From NCBI RefSeq assembly GCF_963583255.1, contig NC_084816.1, positions 17,843,100-17,907,099 of the forward strand: 64,000 nt of DNA, in the 5' to 3' direction. Shown one piece after another: positions 1-11,896 of this stretch (position 1 is the first letter of the stretch; every line of letters starts with the position of its first letter). The position numbers and the translations under genes were made by a program. The notes beneath the pieces were generated by a model that was not told where the DNA came from, searched no databases, and worked only from the letters and a program-made list of their open reading frames with translations. The stretch comes from Pyrus communis (Eukaryota; Streptophyta; Magnoliopsida; Rosales; Rosaceae).

Positions 1-1124
1 ACTTCTAATTTTAAGGTATGTTAAGATGATTATACACGAAGAAAATTTATCCATTCTAATCATTTTTAAAATTGCAGGATTACGAGGAACGAGTTTTTTT
101 TCATGCCTAATCCTCTTTGAATTTCCTCCAAATGAAAAAAAATATTTGCTTTTACTTTTAATAGCCTTAAAAATAAAGATTTAACCACGACTAATCTTGT
201 AGAATGAAACTCTTTGCGTGTCAATAAAGTAAGAACGGACGTCGATGAAGAAGGGAGCATTAAGTTTTAATCATTTCAATCTAATTATACATACTAAACG
301 AAATAGCGGTAAAAAAATACATGAAGAAAACTGTGATTTATCTGGCGCTTGGATCAAAAGGATAAGGGAGAATCTAAATCCGTGGAAAAGATACGTTGGT
401 GCAAAGCACGTTGAACATTGCTTTCTTTCCTTCTATTTCAACCCAAGGATCTCTTCCAAGTAGAAAAGTGAATCCTCAACCTCCAATCCTAGGAAAAGTG
501 AAATCATCATCTTACAACCTACATGTTTGTGTAGGCTATCTGATGTGGATCCTATAATTGTCTGTCTATACATATATTATTGACTATATTAGAAGATAAA
601 TTTTTTATTGTGATCGAAACATGATTGACACACCACCTTGTCTTTATATAAGTGAAGAAAAGTTCTATTTTTTAAGTTGTTAATTATTTAATACAACAAT
701 TTCACCGCTTGTATAGCGACAAAAAATGTACTATTCTGTGTTCTAAACAAACTAAAAACTCTCTCACATTAGCTATCTATTTAGTACTTGGAATATTAAA
801 TTTTAAGATAAGAGATTGTTCAAAAAGTTGATAAAATTGCTTTTGAAAAATTGTGGATAAACTAGAAAAGTTTGATTTGAATAGTAAAATCCGTGAGCTC
901 TTTGCATCCTTTTTCCTCATCCACTTTTCTTTGGGAGCCATCTATTTATAGGTTATCTTTTGAGAAATATTGAAAGCTAGGGTTTAGTAAATAAATTCAC
1001 CTTTATTTTCAAGATTATTTTTAAAAGATTGTTATCGATACTTTAAAATAAACGTCGTGTATTTTTGCGTTGTAAATCGTAATGAGATTATCATTGTACT
1101 AAGGAGTGCGAGACAACTAGAACT
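1..1124. other. AT-rich sequence, no gene seen
   Basis: Only short chance reading frames occur here, with no recognisable protein motif, RNA gene or terminal repeats. Nothing further can be supported. Confidence 0.6.
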
Positions 1125-1318
1125 GGTAATAGTTGAAGACAGGGAAATACAGAAGAAAAGGACAAAGTTTGAGGACCCTTCTAGGTGCATCTTAAAATCG
1201 GGTCGTTTTATTTGATTGTGAGGTAATAGTTGAAGACAGGGAAATACAGAAGAAAAGGACAAAGTTTGAGGACCCTTCTAGGTGCATCTTAAAATCGGGT
1301 CGTTTTATTTGATTGTGA
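1125..1318. repeat. Tandem duplication, two 97 bp units
   Basis: Two adjacent, practically identical 97 bp copies (1125-1221 and 1222-1318), each starting GGTAATAGTTGAAGACAGGG and ending near TTTTATTTGATTGTGA. The near identity implies a recent duplication or an assembly artefact. No coding content is recognised. Confidence 0.9.
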
Positions 1319-1424
1319 GAGGCTAAAAGCCCAAAGTGCATGGACAAGTGGGCCTTGGAATTGGAAGGGTTGTGAGGTACCACTCACCACATGCGCACTA
1401 GTGCTACAAGTGGGACTCTCTTTG

Positions 1425-1475
1425 GGTGGTTTTTTTGGGGGGGGGGGCCGCCCCGGGGGGGGGGGGGGGTCCAAC
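1425..1475. repeat. Homopolymeric T/G/C tract
   Basis: A T run is followed by a long G run, a short CCGCCCC break and another long G run. It is low complexity, could fold as a G-quadruplex, and is prone to sequencing or assembly error. The following bases repeat GGGGTCCAACAAGA. Confidence 0.8.
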
Positions 1476-2700
1476 AAGAGGGGTCCAACAAGAAGACTCC
1501 AAATTAGCTGACAGTCACACGGATACGTATTATGATTGATTTACTTATGTCATTAAAATAAATGTAGTTTTTAATAGCATGAATCTATATCATATGAATT
1601 ATGTCGTGTTTATTTTTATAACACGTGAATTAGTAATTTTTAAATGTAATTAGTCCATTTAGGGACCTGATACAAGCTTAATCCTTTTGGAAGCCGCACA
1701 TTTCTGCTAAAGGTAGTTAACCGTGGAAACAAAAAGAACAAAAGAAAGCAATTGAAGAATATGACTTCACCGACCTTATCAACCTTGTCCAATTACATTC
1801 AAATCTCGCTCCCTCTTGCATGTTCTCTGCTGTTATAAATTTCTTTTTACAGAACCTGCTCCGAAAATGGATGATATTCGATGTTGGGGAAGGGAGGAAT
1901 CAAATACGAAACTTGAGATATAATGGTTTTTATTTTTGTCAAACAATAGATTTTGTTAGATTAGCTATTAGATTAATCACCGACGGGGTTCGAACCCACA
2001 CCGTCATACAAGAGCTCAATTTCTTTCTACCATTGTAGTAATGACCACTTACGATATAATATTGAATGTTCTTAATTATTTGATATTGTAAAAAAGTAGA
2101 AATCAAACGTAGAGCATCGAATGCAAGGCTAAATGCTCTTAAAACTTAACTAAAAAAATAGAGAGCATGATTGAAGATGCTCTTACAATAATATTGTAGA
2201 AGTCTCAAATGTAAGGTTGAATGTTCTTTACTACATGAGTTACAAGTGGCTTACGATAATATTGTAGATACTAAATTGTAGAAGGAAGAATCGAATATAA
2301 AATCTCAGATATAAAGTTGAATGCTCTTAACCACTTAAATTGTTAGTTATTTACCATAACACTATAAAAGGGAGGAATCAAGCATAGAACCTTAACTACA
2401 TAAGCGAAAGTTCTTGACGAACTACAGGTTCCTTACGAGGCTCTAATAGATGCATAGTGAATTTGAATACAGAAACATACAACCTTAGGTGTATGAGTGA
2501 ATGTTCTTCCGTTAGGTGAGTTTGAGTATATAATTTGATTGGCGTTTGCTTAAGTGAATTGATCGTGAAAATGACATGCATGAAGAGATAAAATTTGTAG
2601 TGTGATTAAGGCACTGGTGGCTTCCTATGAATTTCTTATGTATAACTTCTTTGACTAGTATAATAATATTCTGCGGCCGTGATCCTATATGCAAGACAAT

Positions 2701-2704
<4 letters not shown>
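1476..2704. other. AT-rich intergenic sequence with degenerate repeats
   Basis: No gene is recognised. From about 2090 to 2520 a loose motif recurs every 70-110 bp (variants of GAATCNAA..TNNAAGGTTGAATGCTCTTAA near 2101, 2210, 2299, 2379 and 2464), which looks like a decayed tandem array. A short stretch near 1980-2040 with GGGGTTCGAACCCACACCGTC superficially resembles a tRNA T-arm, but no cloverleaf can be built around it. Confidence 0.5.
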
Positions 2705-2750
<46 letters not shown>

Positions 2751-2754
2751 AATA
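2705..2754 (+). promoter_or_regulatory. CT tract and TATA box of the 2.9 kb gene
   Basis: An uninterrupted (CT)n run from about 2705 to 2747 leads straight into TATAAATA (2747-2754), about 135 bp before the start codon at 2890. A pyrimidine patch next to a TATA box is a common plant core-promoter arrangement. The assignment rests on position. Confidence 0.65.
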
Positions 2755-2889
2755 TGTCCCTAGCCTTTTACTTGTTCTCTACTACTAAACACCACATCCC
2801 TCTCACTCCTCTCATTCTTCTTACTCCTCTCATTTCATCCTTATAATCCTTTTAGCCGCACCACCTTTTCAGTCCCTCAGCAGACGCCA

Positions 2890-3576
2890 ATGAGCAAGTT
2901 TAATGAAAAATTTCAGATTCTTATGTTTTCTCTGCTAGTTATTCTTCTCGTCCTTGCACCTTTGTTGTCCTCATCCCTAAGGACTCCTTACCTCTACATC
3001 ATCACTAACCTCCTCATCATCGCCCTCGGAGCGCAAGCCGGCCTCCTCTCATCTTTTACCGAACCTAATTCAGACCATGACAAGAAGAGCGGCTCCGGCA
3101 CCGGTTTTTCTTTTGCTCCCAAACCTGTGGTTCCCACGAAATTAGCCTCCTCCGACAAAAGGGTTGTTGCCCGTAACGATGAAAATCAAACGGTTGTTGC
3201 TCCGCAATATGCTGAAAAGAAGGCTAGAGTTGTTGAGAAATCCAAGTCTGAGAAGATTGTGGACACTGTGGAAGTGGAGAGTGTGAAGAAGTGTACTTCT
3301 ATGCCTAGCCTCTTCTTCATAGGGGGAGGTGAGACTGATCATGGAGATTATGAGGTGATCGGGGAAAAGCGTTATGTGGAGGAAGAAGAAGAAGAAGTTT
3401 TGGGGGACCTTAGCGGGCAAGAGCTTTTTGCAAAAGCTGAGAACTTTATTGGCAACTTCTACAAGCAGCTGAAAATGCAGAGAGAAGACTCATGGAAGAA
3501 TATTCATGAGTTTTATCGCATGCCTTCTAATAATTCTGCTAATAATTCTGCTAATAATTCTGCTGCAACTTTATAA
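2890..3576 (+). CDS. DUF4408/DUF761 family protein
   Basis: An intronless 228-residue protein. Residues about 10-55 hold two closely spaced hydrophobic segments (LLVILLVLAPLLSSS and YLYIITNLLIIALGA), the usual DUF4408 arrangement, so it is probably membrane anchored. The middle is charged and low complexity, with an acidic run (VEEEEEEV) near residue 170. The C-terminal part (ELFAKAENFIGNFYKQLKMQ) matches the DUF761 tail of this plant family, and the end is a short repeated Asn-Ser-Ala stretch. A TATA box lies about 135 bp upstream and the start is the first ATG. Family members are often stress- or PAMP-induced, but their molecular role is not established. The frame is intact and the gene is probably functional. 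Confidence 0.85.
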   Translation: MSKFNEKFQILMFSLLVILLVLAPLLSSSLRTPYLYIITNLLIIALGAQAGLLSSFTEPNSDHDKKSGSGTGFSFAPKPVVPTKLASSDKRVVARNDENQTVVAPQYAEKKARVVEKSKSEKIVDTVEVESVKKCTSMPSLFFIGGGETDHGDYEVIGEKRYVEEEEEEVLGDLSGQELFAKAENFIGNFYKQLKMQREDSWKNIHEFYRMPSNNSANNSANNSAATL

Positions 3577-4130
3577 ATGTTATTATCGTATGTCATAATC
3601 TATGTCATTGGTTTTTGGGGATTATGATGGGTCAGAGGGAAACAATCCATGTAGTTGAAGTCATGTTTCTTCCTTAATTTCATTATTTGGGTTTGTACAG
3701 AACTACTGAAGTTACTAGTTTAGACATATTAAGAAAAAAAGAAAGAAAAATATTGATGCATATAGAATTCCTTGTACTGAATCTCCATATATTCAACAAA
3801 TGTTTAAATATTATTTTATTGGTAATGAGGGATGAAATTTTGTGTGTTTTATTAGATCCGTACTGAAACATGTTATAAATTGATATCGAGTTTCTCTTCT
3901 TAATTCTTGCCAGCTTAACATTTGCAGTTGTTGTGTCTAATACTCATCTGCAATCCAAGAACTGTTGACATCAGTGAAAAATTAATCAACCCTAGCTCCA
4001 GTACTGCCTAAAAAATTCAAATTACGATATTAAGGTGTTGTGGAGAAGGATGTCGGCAGAATCTAAAAGGTTATAACATACAAATAATATTTTCTTTATT
4101 AGAAGGTAATTAAGTTGATGCAGGGTAGAA
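3577..4130. other. 3' flank, no gene seen
   Basis: AT-rich sequence holding the 3' UTR of the upstream gene. No motif or repeat structure was recognised. Confidence 0.5.
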
Positions 4131-5110
4131 CCAAGGGTATCGAGGAGAGTGGAATAGATAACCTAGGATTCGCTCAATCAGGGGCAACGGAGCTTGCTCA
4201 CGTCGCTAATCGTGAATTCACTCACACGACCAAGCCAAATGCTTGATTTTAGAAGGAGAAACAACTCACTTCAAATGCACAAAGCAAATAATATTTTAAT
4301 TCATTCAAGTTTAGCCCCAAAGGCTTTTGATACATCAATATTTAAAGGAACTCAAGATAAGGGAACATAAATATACTACAACTTCCTAAGAAACTCTCTA
4401 AAAATGACTTAACAAGTTCCTATGTCATTAAAATACACAGACTTATTATTCCAATGCATTATAGTGGTCTTCAAATTGTTTTCTTCAAGGTCTGCCTCTC
4501 GCATCATAAGTAGACATGTATGCAGTGACAAATCCAGAATTCTAATCTTGGGGGTGCTCTAGTATCAAATATCTAAGTTTTATTTAGATAGAAATTGTGC
4601 ACGCACTGTGCAAAATTTTTTCAGAGAGGAAATTTGTCAAGCAGTAGGTGGGCCTATAGTCATTTGCATTCATGTCTACAAATGCTAAAGCAATTTGCCG
4701 AAGGATATCAAGATCCCATGTTGAGTGTCGTCAACACATTTTGCCAAATGTTGCTAAGATATTGCAAGAAGGTAGTTTATCAAACACTTGATGGACACAA
4801 AATTATTTCGTATATCAGACATTCAAAGATTCCTAAAAGACCTTTACATGCGTTTTTCTCGATTTTTGGAGGGCTCCAGGAGCACCGGTTACCTATGTGG
4901 ATCCGCTATGCATGCATGAGCATTATTTCCACCATCTAAATTTTTTTCAAGGCTATATACATATTTAGTGTGTTCTCTTTTACAAATGATAGGATATTTA
5001 CACTAATTAATTCATCTAAATTATGAGAGGAGGAGTTCGAACTTGGGTGCAAAAGGTGGAGCATATATACTGCAATCTAGCCAACTTGGCTAAATTCAAT
5101 TCTATTAACA
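4131..5110. other. Probable old transposon-derived sequence
   Basis: The stretch near 4131-4280 reads like retroelement LTR sequence. From about 4525 the phrase TCTTGGGGGTGCTCT and, near 5034, GAGTTCGAACTTGGGTG resemble the ends of common plant DNA-element families. The 114-residue open frame at 4595-4939 has no motif I recognise. No terminal repeats or target duplication were found, so the classification is weak. Confidence 0.3.
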
Positions 5111-7093
5111 TATGTAGTGTTGAAGAAGAGAAGATTTAGTTGTTGAAAGTTTGATTATTTAGTGAGCAATATAACCTGTACCGAGGCAATTTAAAATGCT
5201 TAGAAAGAAAAAAGAGCATAATTTCTTGGATGTGCCAAGAGGACAATCCTTCAAAATAAAAAAGAAGGAGAAAATTAAAGAAGTCAAAATGTTAAATATT
5301 ATTTTTCCCACAAAAATATTGATGGTAACATTTACAAGCTACCAATACAAACTCTAAAAAAAGAGGTGATATTTTGCATCTCCACCTGCTCTCTGGAGTG
5401 TAGTGCGTCCGGTGTCAGTAGACTGGAAATGGGAAGGATCTTGGTGTCCAAATTTTCTAAACATCTTTTTTCTCTTCGCTCCTTTTATTTTTTATTTTTG
5501 TATCTTATCTTTCTTGTCATATAGAAAGTTGAATCCCTTTTTCTCTTTCTATCTCTGTTGTGGTGTGGTGAGTGAGTGAACAAGAAGGACAATATTCGTC
5601 ATTTGAGCATTCGAATGATCGCATGGTCCCAAATATCTCTCTATTACGCACAATGGAATGGACCATTTGATCAAGTTATCAACTGAATCCCTCACTTATT
5701 TTAAGGGTTCGTAGCAAGTGCTTTAGGATATTTATTCTAGCATTCAAGATCGTGTATTCGATTCTCCGTCGACTTTGAATTCTATTTGTATCAAAAACCC
5801 CAACACCATTTATGTTGGATATATAGTGGGAAACAGCTAGGAGAAGGGTTAAAATAAATATAAGTTGCTTCAAGGAGTGTATTATGTATCTTACGTTTGC
5901 TCTTAAAACTTATGGTTGTGGGAAAAAGGAACCACAACTATGCCTTGTGATAATTAACGCAAACTCACTCCGTAATCAATAATGTTTTTCTCAAACTAGA
6001 CGTGTCTCAAAGTTTTCTCGGACTAGACATGTCTAGAGTTTTATTGTTGTAGAAATATATGAAGTAGAGAATGTTTATTTTCTACAAAAATCTTCCCTAT
6101 GTATAGATGATAAAACTGAATTGGTGTTGAAATTAACCATCTCTTCACCAAGAGGTTCGTACCAGTACCAATACCACTTCCTATGAAACTTGTCTCTTTA
6201 GGTGGAGTCGTATTTCAATTGCTTAGGATATGTTTGTGAAGGTATTTCAATGCGATACACATAATATCAAAGTTTGAAAGCAAAGAACCCAACCATATTA
6301 ATAAAAAATGTATGAGAAATTCAAATTCAAATCGCAAGCTGACCGATCATTAACATTCATTTGATCAGTCGTAATTTTTCAGGAGCTTGAGTTCATCAAT
6401 TTGGCATGGACAACCCACCGCTATTTTAGTCCGGTCGATTGCCATGGGCAAAATCAACATTATGGACATTTTACGAAATTTTACATGTGTCAATTATTAA
6501 TAGAGATCACAGAAATGCCATACGCAAAATAGCTGCAGAAGATTTGAACTCGTACACTCAACCTAACTGAAATGACGAAAGCAAGACTCATTTAGATATT
6601 TCACCAAAATATATAATATGCGTATTACATCAAGCTCCTACCTAACATACAATTATCCTCATCCTAGGTTTAGGTTTGACATTTTTTGCTCAAAACTTCT
6701 ACAAGTAACAACTTAGTTAGTACGTAGCACATATAAGTCCAAAAAAGCAAATAGACAATTTGAGGGAACAATCCAAGATAAGCATGGTATATACATACGA
6801 TCATTTTTGTTGGGACCAATAAAATATTTGTTGAGAAAAATAGCAATTAATAAAAGTTGATAAGTAAAGTGACAGTCTCTGGATCTAACTTTTTCTGCCT
6901 TTGTGTAATTTAATTCAGCAGTTCCCACTATAAAAATGGAAATACAAAGTAGAATTACACAAAAAATCGCCATATTATCTCTCACATTCTGTGAAGACCT
7001 GTATTTTTAACTAGGGAAATTTTATGTGGATCCATTTGTTTTATCTTTACGTCCAATTAAACAGTTTTGTCCAACAAATTCTCAAATTTTCCT
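5111..7093. other. AT-rich intergenic sequence, nothing recognised
   Basis: Only short frames without motifs are present, on both strands. No terminal repeats were noticed. Confidence 0.5.
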
Positions 7094-7670
7094 TTAGACC
7101 AACTCCAACCCATGGCCTAAACCCCCAATTCATTCCAACCCTAGTTCTAATTTGAAGTTAGAACCTAAAACTTGAAAAAATGCCAGAATCCGGCCAACAT
7201 TTAGCCCAGAAAATGGTGTGGGCCCCACTAGCTAGAGTCAAACTCAGCGCTTGAACGCCATACGAAGGGTTGCGATGCGCCAAAGGGATAGACCGACATG
7301 GCCCCACCCACGTGGGCATGTCAACCACTTGCGTTAGACTCCAACGGCTGAGATCAATTGGCCGTTGGTTGATCCAACGGCCTATATTCAATTTTTTTCT
7401 TTTTTAAGTTTTATACTTATATATTTATTGAATCCAACGGCTGAGATCGAATATAATCAAATCTAACGGTAAAAAAAAAAAAAGATCTAACGGCCCAAAT
7501 TTAAATCCAACAGCTAAAATAATTAATTTTTTTATTTAACTCAAAAGTCACCCAAAAACTCTATAAATACCTATGTCTTTGTTCAAACATCCACACAAAA
7601 CTCACTTTTCTCCTACAATTCTTCCAAATTTTCTTTCTACCATTTCTTCCCATTTCCAAATTTTTCAAGA

Positions 7671-7900
7671 TGGCAAAAAAACATATTAGAGGTCGTAATT
7701 GGACCTTTGAGGAAGATGTTGCTTTATGCTTGGCATGGATTTCTATTAGAGAAGATGGTGCCGTTGGCACAAATTAAAATAAAAAGGTTTTCTGCATCCG
7801 CAGTTGCAAGGCTTGCTTGGTATTATGCCATCTACATTGCCAAGCTACGCCTTCTTCTATCACCCATTGATGAGATATTGATGATTTTGAGAAAACAAAA
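7671..7900 (+). pseudogene. SANT/Myb-like ORF1 remnant of PIF/Harbinger element
   Basis: From ATG 7671 the frame reads a lysine-rich start followed by RGRNWTFEEDVALCLAWISI and a GAVGTN motif before a stop near 7776. This matches the beginning of the trihelix/SANT-like ORF1 proteins of plant Harbinger elements, often annotated as glutathione S-transferase T3-like, which read RGxNFTxxED..LC.AW......VGTN. The rest of the protein is missing or scrambled. A TATA box lies about 100 bp upstream. The ORF1 assignment is from remembered family patterns. Confidence 0.55.
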
Positions 7901-8117
7901 ACACTTTGAAAGTTAGAAGATTGGTGAATATGTCGTGTGATGGTTAGATATTCAGCCTATGCTTATATAGAGGATGATTGAAGGTTTGCGTTTCATGTGT
8001 GCAGGTTTGTGTTTCATGCATTTCATGTGTTTTGTATATATTTGGTATGTGTTTCGTGTGTATCATGTGTTTAACATGTTTGGTGTGGTATACATCTCTA
8101 TCATGTATTTTGTATGT

Positions 8118-8122
8118 GCTTC
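8118..8122. repeat. Target site duplication, left copy (GCTTC)
   Basis: GCTTC at 8118-8122 directly precedes the 5' LTR. The same 5 bp follow the 3' LTR at 14641-14645. Confidence 0.85.
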
Positions 8123-9039
8123 TGTTTGGGCCCAAAATGTTATTTTGAGTCGAGCTTAGAAATGTTCTCGGCCCAGTATCATTGGTCTTATCTTGTTTTG
8201 GGCTATTCGATATGGGTCGGCCAAGTCTTACTGCGAGAAGGGTTGGTTTGGATAATGACGGGGTAGCTGAGACCTAGTGCAACATGGGGTTTCAAGGGTA
8301 AAGATGCTGAGGTTTAGGAAACGAATCTAGTTTGTTTGAGAGCTTGGTTCAAAGTCCTATTGGGTTTAGGATTGGCAAAAAACTAGCTCGGCCAGGGAAA
8401 GATTTGCTACTATAAATAGAAGAGGGGTGCAACATTCAAGGCCCCTACAATTCAACACACAAATTGCTGTGTGTAAACCTCTCAAACACCTTGAGATTTT
8501 TGTTTTCTTTTTCCGCCGACACATCTTCAGTTTGGATAAACAGCATTGTGAAGGCAACCGGCGACATCTTCAGTTTTGATAAACATCATTGGAGCCGTAG
8601 AATCAGCCGATCAAGGAGCATCTTCAGTTTGGATAAACAGCATTGCTTCGAGACCAACTGGTTATTTATCCAAGTCTCGGTCATTAAGGATTTTCGAGTC
8701 CTTGTTGGTAAAGGTCATCTCATCAGCCTTCAACGAAGTGAGGTGTGACCAGGTTACTACATTTGGCACATTGAAAGCCTAATTTGATATTGAACTTCGC
8801 AAAACTAGCAGCCTTGTCTTCAGGCTCTATAACTCGAAGGTCGAGACATGTTCCTTCCTCGGCCGCAGTCGCAAGATCAAGAAGTCAGTAGTGCGCTCAA
8901 CACTATATCAACATATTTTACTCCCCGGCTGAGCTCGGCCGACGAGTTGGCATGTCCCACACACAACCGAATGACGTAATTAGCTTATTAATTACTTGCC
9001 ATGCTCGTGACGTAGGCTTGGTAGTTTTTAGGGTCAATA
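8123..9039 (+). repeat. 5' LTR of gag-only retrotransposon
   Basis: 917 bp, from TGTTTGGGCCC to AGGGTCAATA (the 3' LTR ends AGGGTCAACA). It contains TATAAATAG near 8412 as a likely U3 TATA box, and repeated phrases CATCTTCAGTTTGGATAAACA (8523, 8620 and a variant at 8569). Confidence 0.85.
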
Positions 9040-9500
9040 TTTTGGCATGCCCAGTGAGACCCAGTGCTAAAGCTATGAAGTTCATGACCAGTGAGACGCA
9101 GTCAGTAAAAAGAAAATAGGAATGGGTAAATCAGTGACTAATCTTCTATCTACAGCCCAAAACCTAGGTCACGACGACTTGTCACAGGCGCAAAATCTTC
9201 TTGCTGCCGTCACACCCGAGGCCACAAGTGCGACATGTTAAGAAAATGAAGTTAGTCTTGGTGGTCAGCCTCGTGATGCGGAGATCACCACTTGAATGAC
9301 AAAAAGAATTTTTGTTGAAGGAATAGTGGAGGATTATGATGAGGACGGTGGTGAATGACATAAAGAACGTACGTGAAGAAATGCATGATATGTTATTTAA
9401 AGTTCATGACAGTGGACCCGTCGATCGAATTAGATAGCCTTTTTTCAAGAGCAATCCATTACCAGCGACACATGTCGAGACATGATCTGCTGGGTTCAAA

Positions 9501-11893
9501 ATGATTGAATTAGAAAAAAGTGGTGGGTCAATCAGCAGATCGGACGGCTTCAATCAGAGGGCAGAAACGGCATATGTTGATATGGTCAAAGTCCAGAGAA
9601 TGATTGATTTGGCCTTGAAAAAGGGGCCGAAGTTTTCAAAATTCATTCATCAATATCCTGCTTATGTGGAAAAGTTCGAGTACCCCAAGGGATTCAAGAT
9701 CCTGAACTTCAGTCTTTTCACTGGAGAATCGTCCTTATTGTCATTAGAACACGTGACTCGATTCACTGCTCAATGTGGGGACGTCAACAATGATTTCCAT
9801 AAGCTGCGATTGTTAAATTTTTCATTAACGGGCTCAGCATTCTCATGGTATATCAACCTCCCAGCTAACTCTATCCAAAGTTAGGAGGAACTAGTCGAGA
9901 AGTTTCATAAATAATTTTATCGACCAGGGATGAACATGTCCGTGTCTTCTCTACCCAGGATAGGTCAGGCTTCTAACGAGTCATTAATAGAATACCTTAT
10001 GAGGTTTAAGTCGGCTAGAAATTGGTGTCGAGTACCTCTCCCCAAAGTCAAGTTATTTAGACTCGTTTTAAATGGCCTGGATGTAGAGTACAAAAAGAAA
10101 TTCTTGGGGGCAAACTTCCAAGATATGTACGAACTGGCCCAACATGTCGAGCAATATGATTATTTGCTTCGAGAAGAGAAGATCTCAAAATCCCCATCCC
10201 GAGGAACAATCTACAAGAACCCTACAATTAGTTATGCATCAGCCGACGGGAAAGACTCCCAATACGCCAGCATAGATGTGGCCGAGATAGTGATTGACAA
10301 ACCATATGTATGCAAAGCGTTGGCTCACATTAGCTCCAAAGATGTCAAAACCCGCTCGACCTCTATGGAAACTGCTGCTAAAACATCAAAAGTCTACACC
10401 TTCGACATCACCAAGGCCGATGCCATCTTCGACCAGTTACTACTCGTGAAAATTATCAAACTTCGGTCAGGGCATAATATTCCCAAGGCCGAAGACTTAA
10501 AAGGAAAAACTTATTCCAAATATCACAACTCGAACAAACATACGACAAACAAATGTGTCGTATCTCGCGATGCCATTTAGAGCTGATTGATAATTGTAAG
10601 CTCAAATTTCTTGAAAAACAAATGGTAGTTGACGTCAATCCTTTCCCTTCAGCAACGGTAAGCATGGTAGATGCTCATCTACCCAAAGACAAAGGAAAAA
10701 GGAAGGCCAAGTTCATTCCAATGCAATTCGTCCCAAAGCAAAACTCTCGGCCACGACTAAAGATTGATTTGTTTTCCAATAAACCACACAAAGACTTTTC
10801 AGGATCGGCTATTGTCAAGTCCATGTCAGACTCCAGCGCAAAGGAAGCCGACAAGCCAATGGTTTTGTGTAGTTGGTGCAAAGCAAACGTAATCTTAATC
10901 GAGCCGAAAGAGAAGCCACTTGGAGCTACAATACCACAACAGTCATTTGTGGCTGCAATGACACCTCAAAAGGTGCTCGGCACAGGCCAACGTCAGAAAG
11001 TTTTCGATAGGCTGGACCCTCAAACATGAAATGACAGGCCACATTCAACCAAACGGTGACTCGATTTCGATGCACCGTTTTATAATGAGGATTATTATGC
11101 ACGCAACTCTAACAGTTCGAGTTCATTCACAAACTAGAAAACCTTCAAGCCACCTGAGCCACGTGACCAACGTTGGTATAGCTATAATTTTCCTACCAGC
11201 GTATATACTGCATTATCTAAATCGTAAAAATGCAGGCGCCAGCGAATAGACTGTATGGCTCGCTGACAAACAGCCTAGGCTAATTTGGCTACTAAATGCT
11301 AGCCGAAAGAAACAGTGGGCAGCGAAGATGACCGACAACCTCTAGCAATCATGGCCGAGTTACTTCAAGGAAAGAGGATGATCGACCGAGACTTTGAAAC
11401 CACAATTGAAGAATCTGAAAATCGCATCAAACTTTTCCTTCGGCCTGGGGAAATGAAAGCTTGCCTCGAGCACTTTTGGAAGGAAGTTGAGAGCAAACTT
11501 CCCTCATTACCTACACAAGAACTGTTGATCAAAGTCAGACGGAATCTCCACCCACCATTCCTCGACGAAGCTTTGTATTACATGTGAGAGTTTCACAAGA
11601 AGCATTCGATTAATGATTTATATGGCTTACGAAAAGCGTGCCAAAACAATATTGATCTCGTTCTAACTTGCCCCAACGCTGAACGGGTTATCCAAAAGAC
11701 CTTGGATAAGGGGATGAAAGCCAAGTTCCAGTATATACATGAGGCTCAAGTTCTCGATTTTGATGTAGATCTGTACATTGATATTGACACGGCCGAACTT
11801 CCATTCTCTACTGAGGACCTTTTCGACCACGGCTTTTGTGGTGGGATGAACTTCAGTCGTGTGAGCCAGAGGGTTTTGCGGCACTCCCGTTGA
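9501..11893 (+). pseudogene. Decayed Ty3/gypsy gag and downstream spacer
   Basis: The first block (9501-9882) ends in FSLTGSAFSWYINLPANSIQS followed by a stop. After a second stop the frame resumes at 9930 with YRPGMNMSVSSLPRIGQASN and the gag features RFKSARNWCRV and a leucine-rich LVLNGLD...FLGANFQDMYELAQHVEQY. This is the classic retrotransposon gag pattern (F.l.gtA..W......I.sW.eL...F...F). Later frames (10553-11029, 11315-11587, 11702-11893) continue in other registers: a Lys-rich stretch with CSWC, then acidic segments ending near a gag-pol spacer. At least four stops or frameshifts prevent a full product. Confidence 0.7.
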
Positions 11894-11896
11894 GGC

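Noticed and set aside
1980..2040. Possible tRNA (GGGGTTCGAACCC T-arm-like string)
   Set aside because: No acceptor stem, D-arm or anticodon arm can be placed around it; strings like this occur in several plant repeat families.
4595..4939. 114-residue frame as a real gene
   Set aside because: No recognisable motif, no TATA or splice support, and it lies in sequence that looks transposon-derived.
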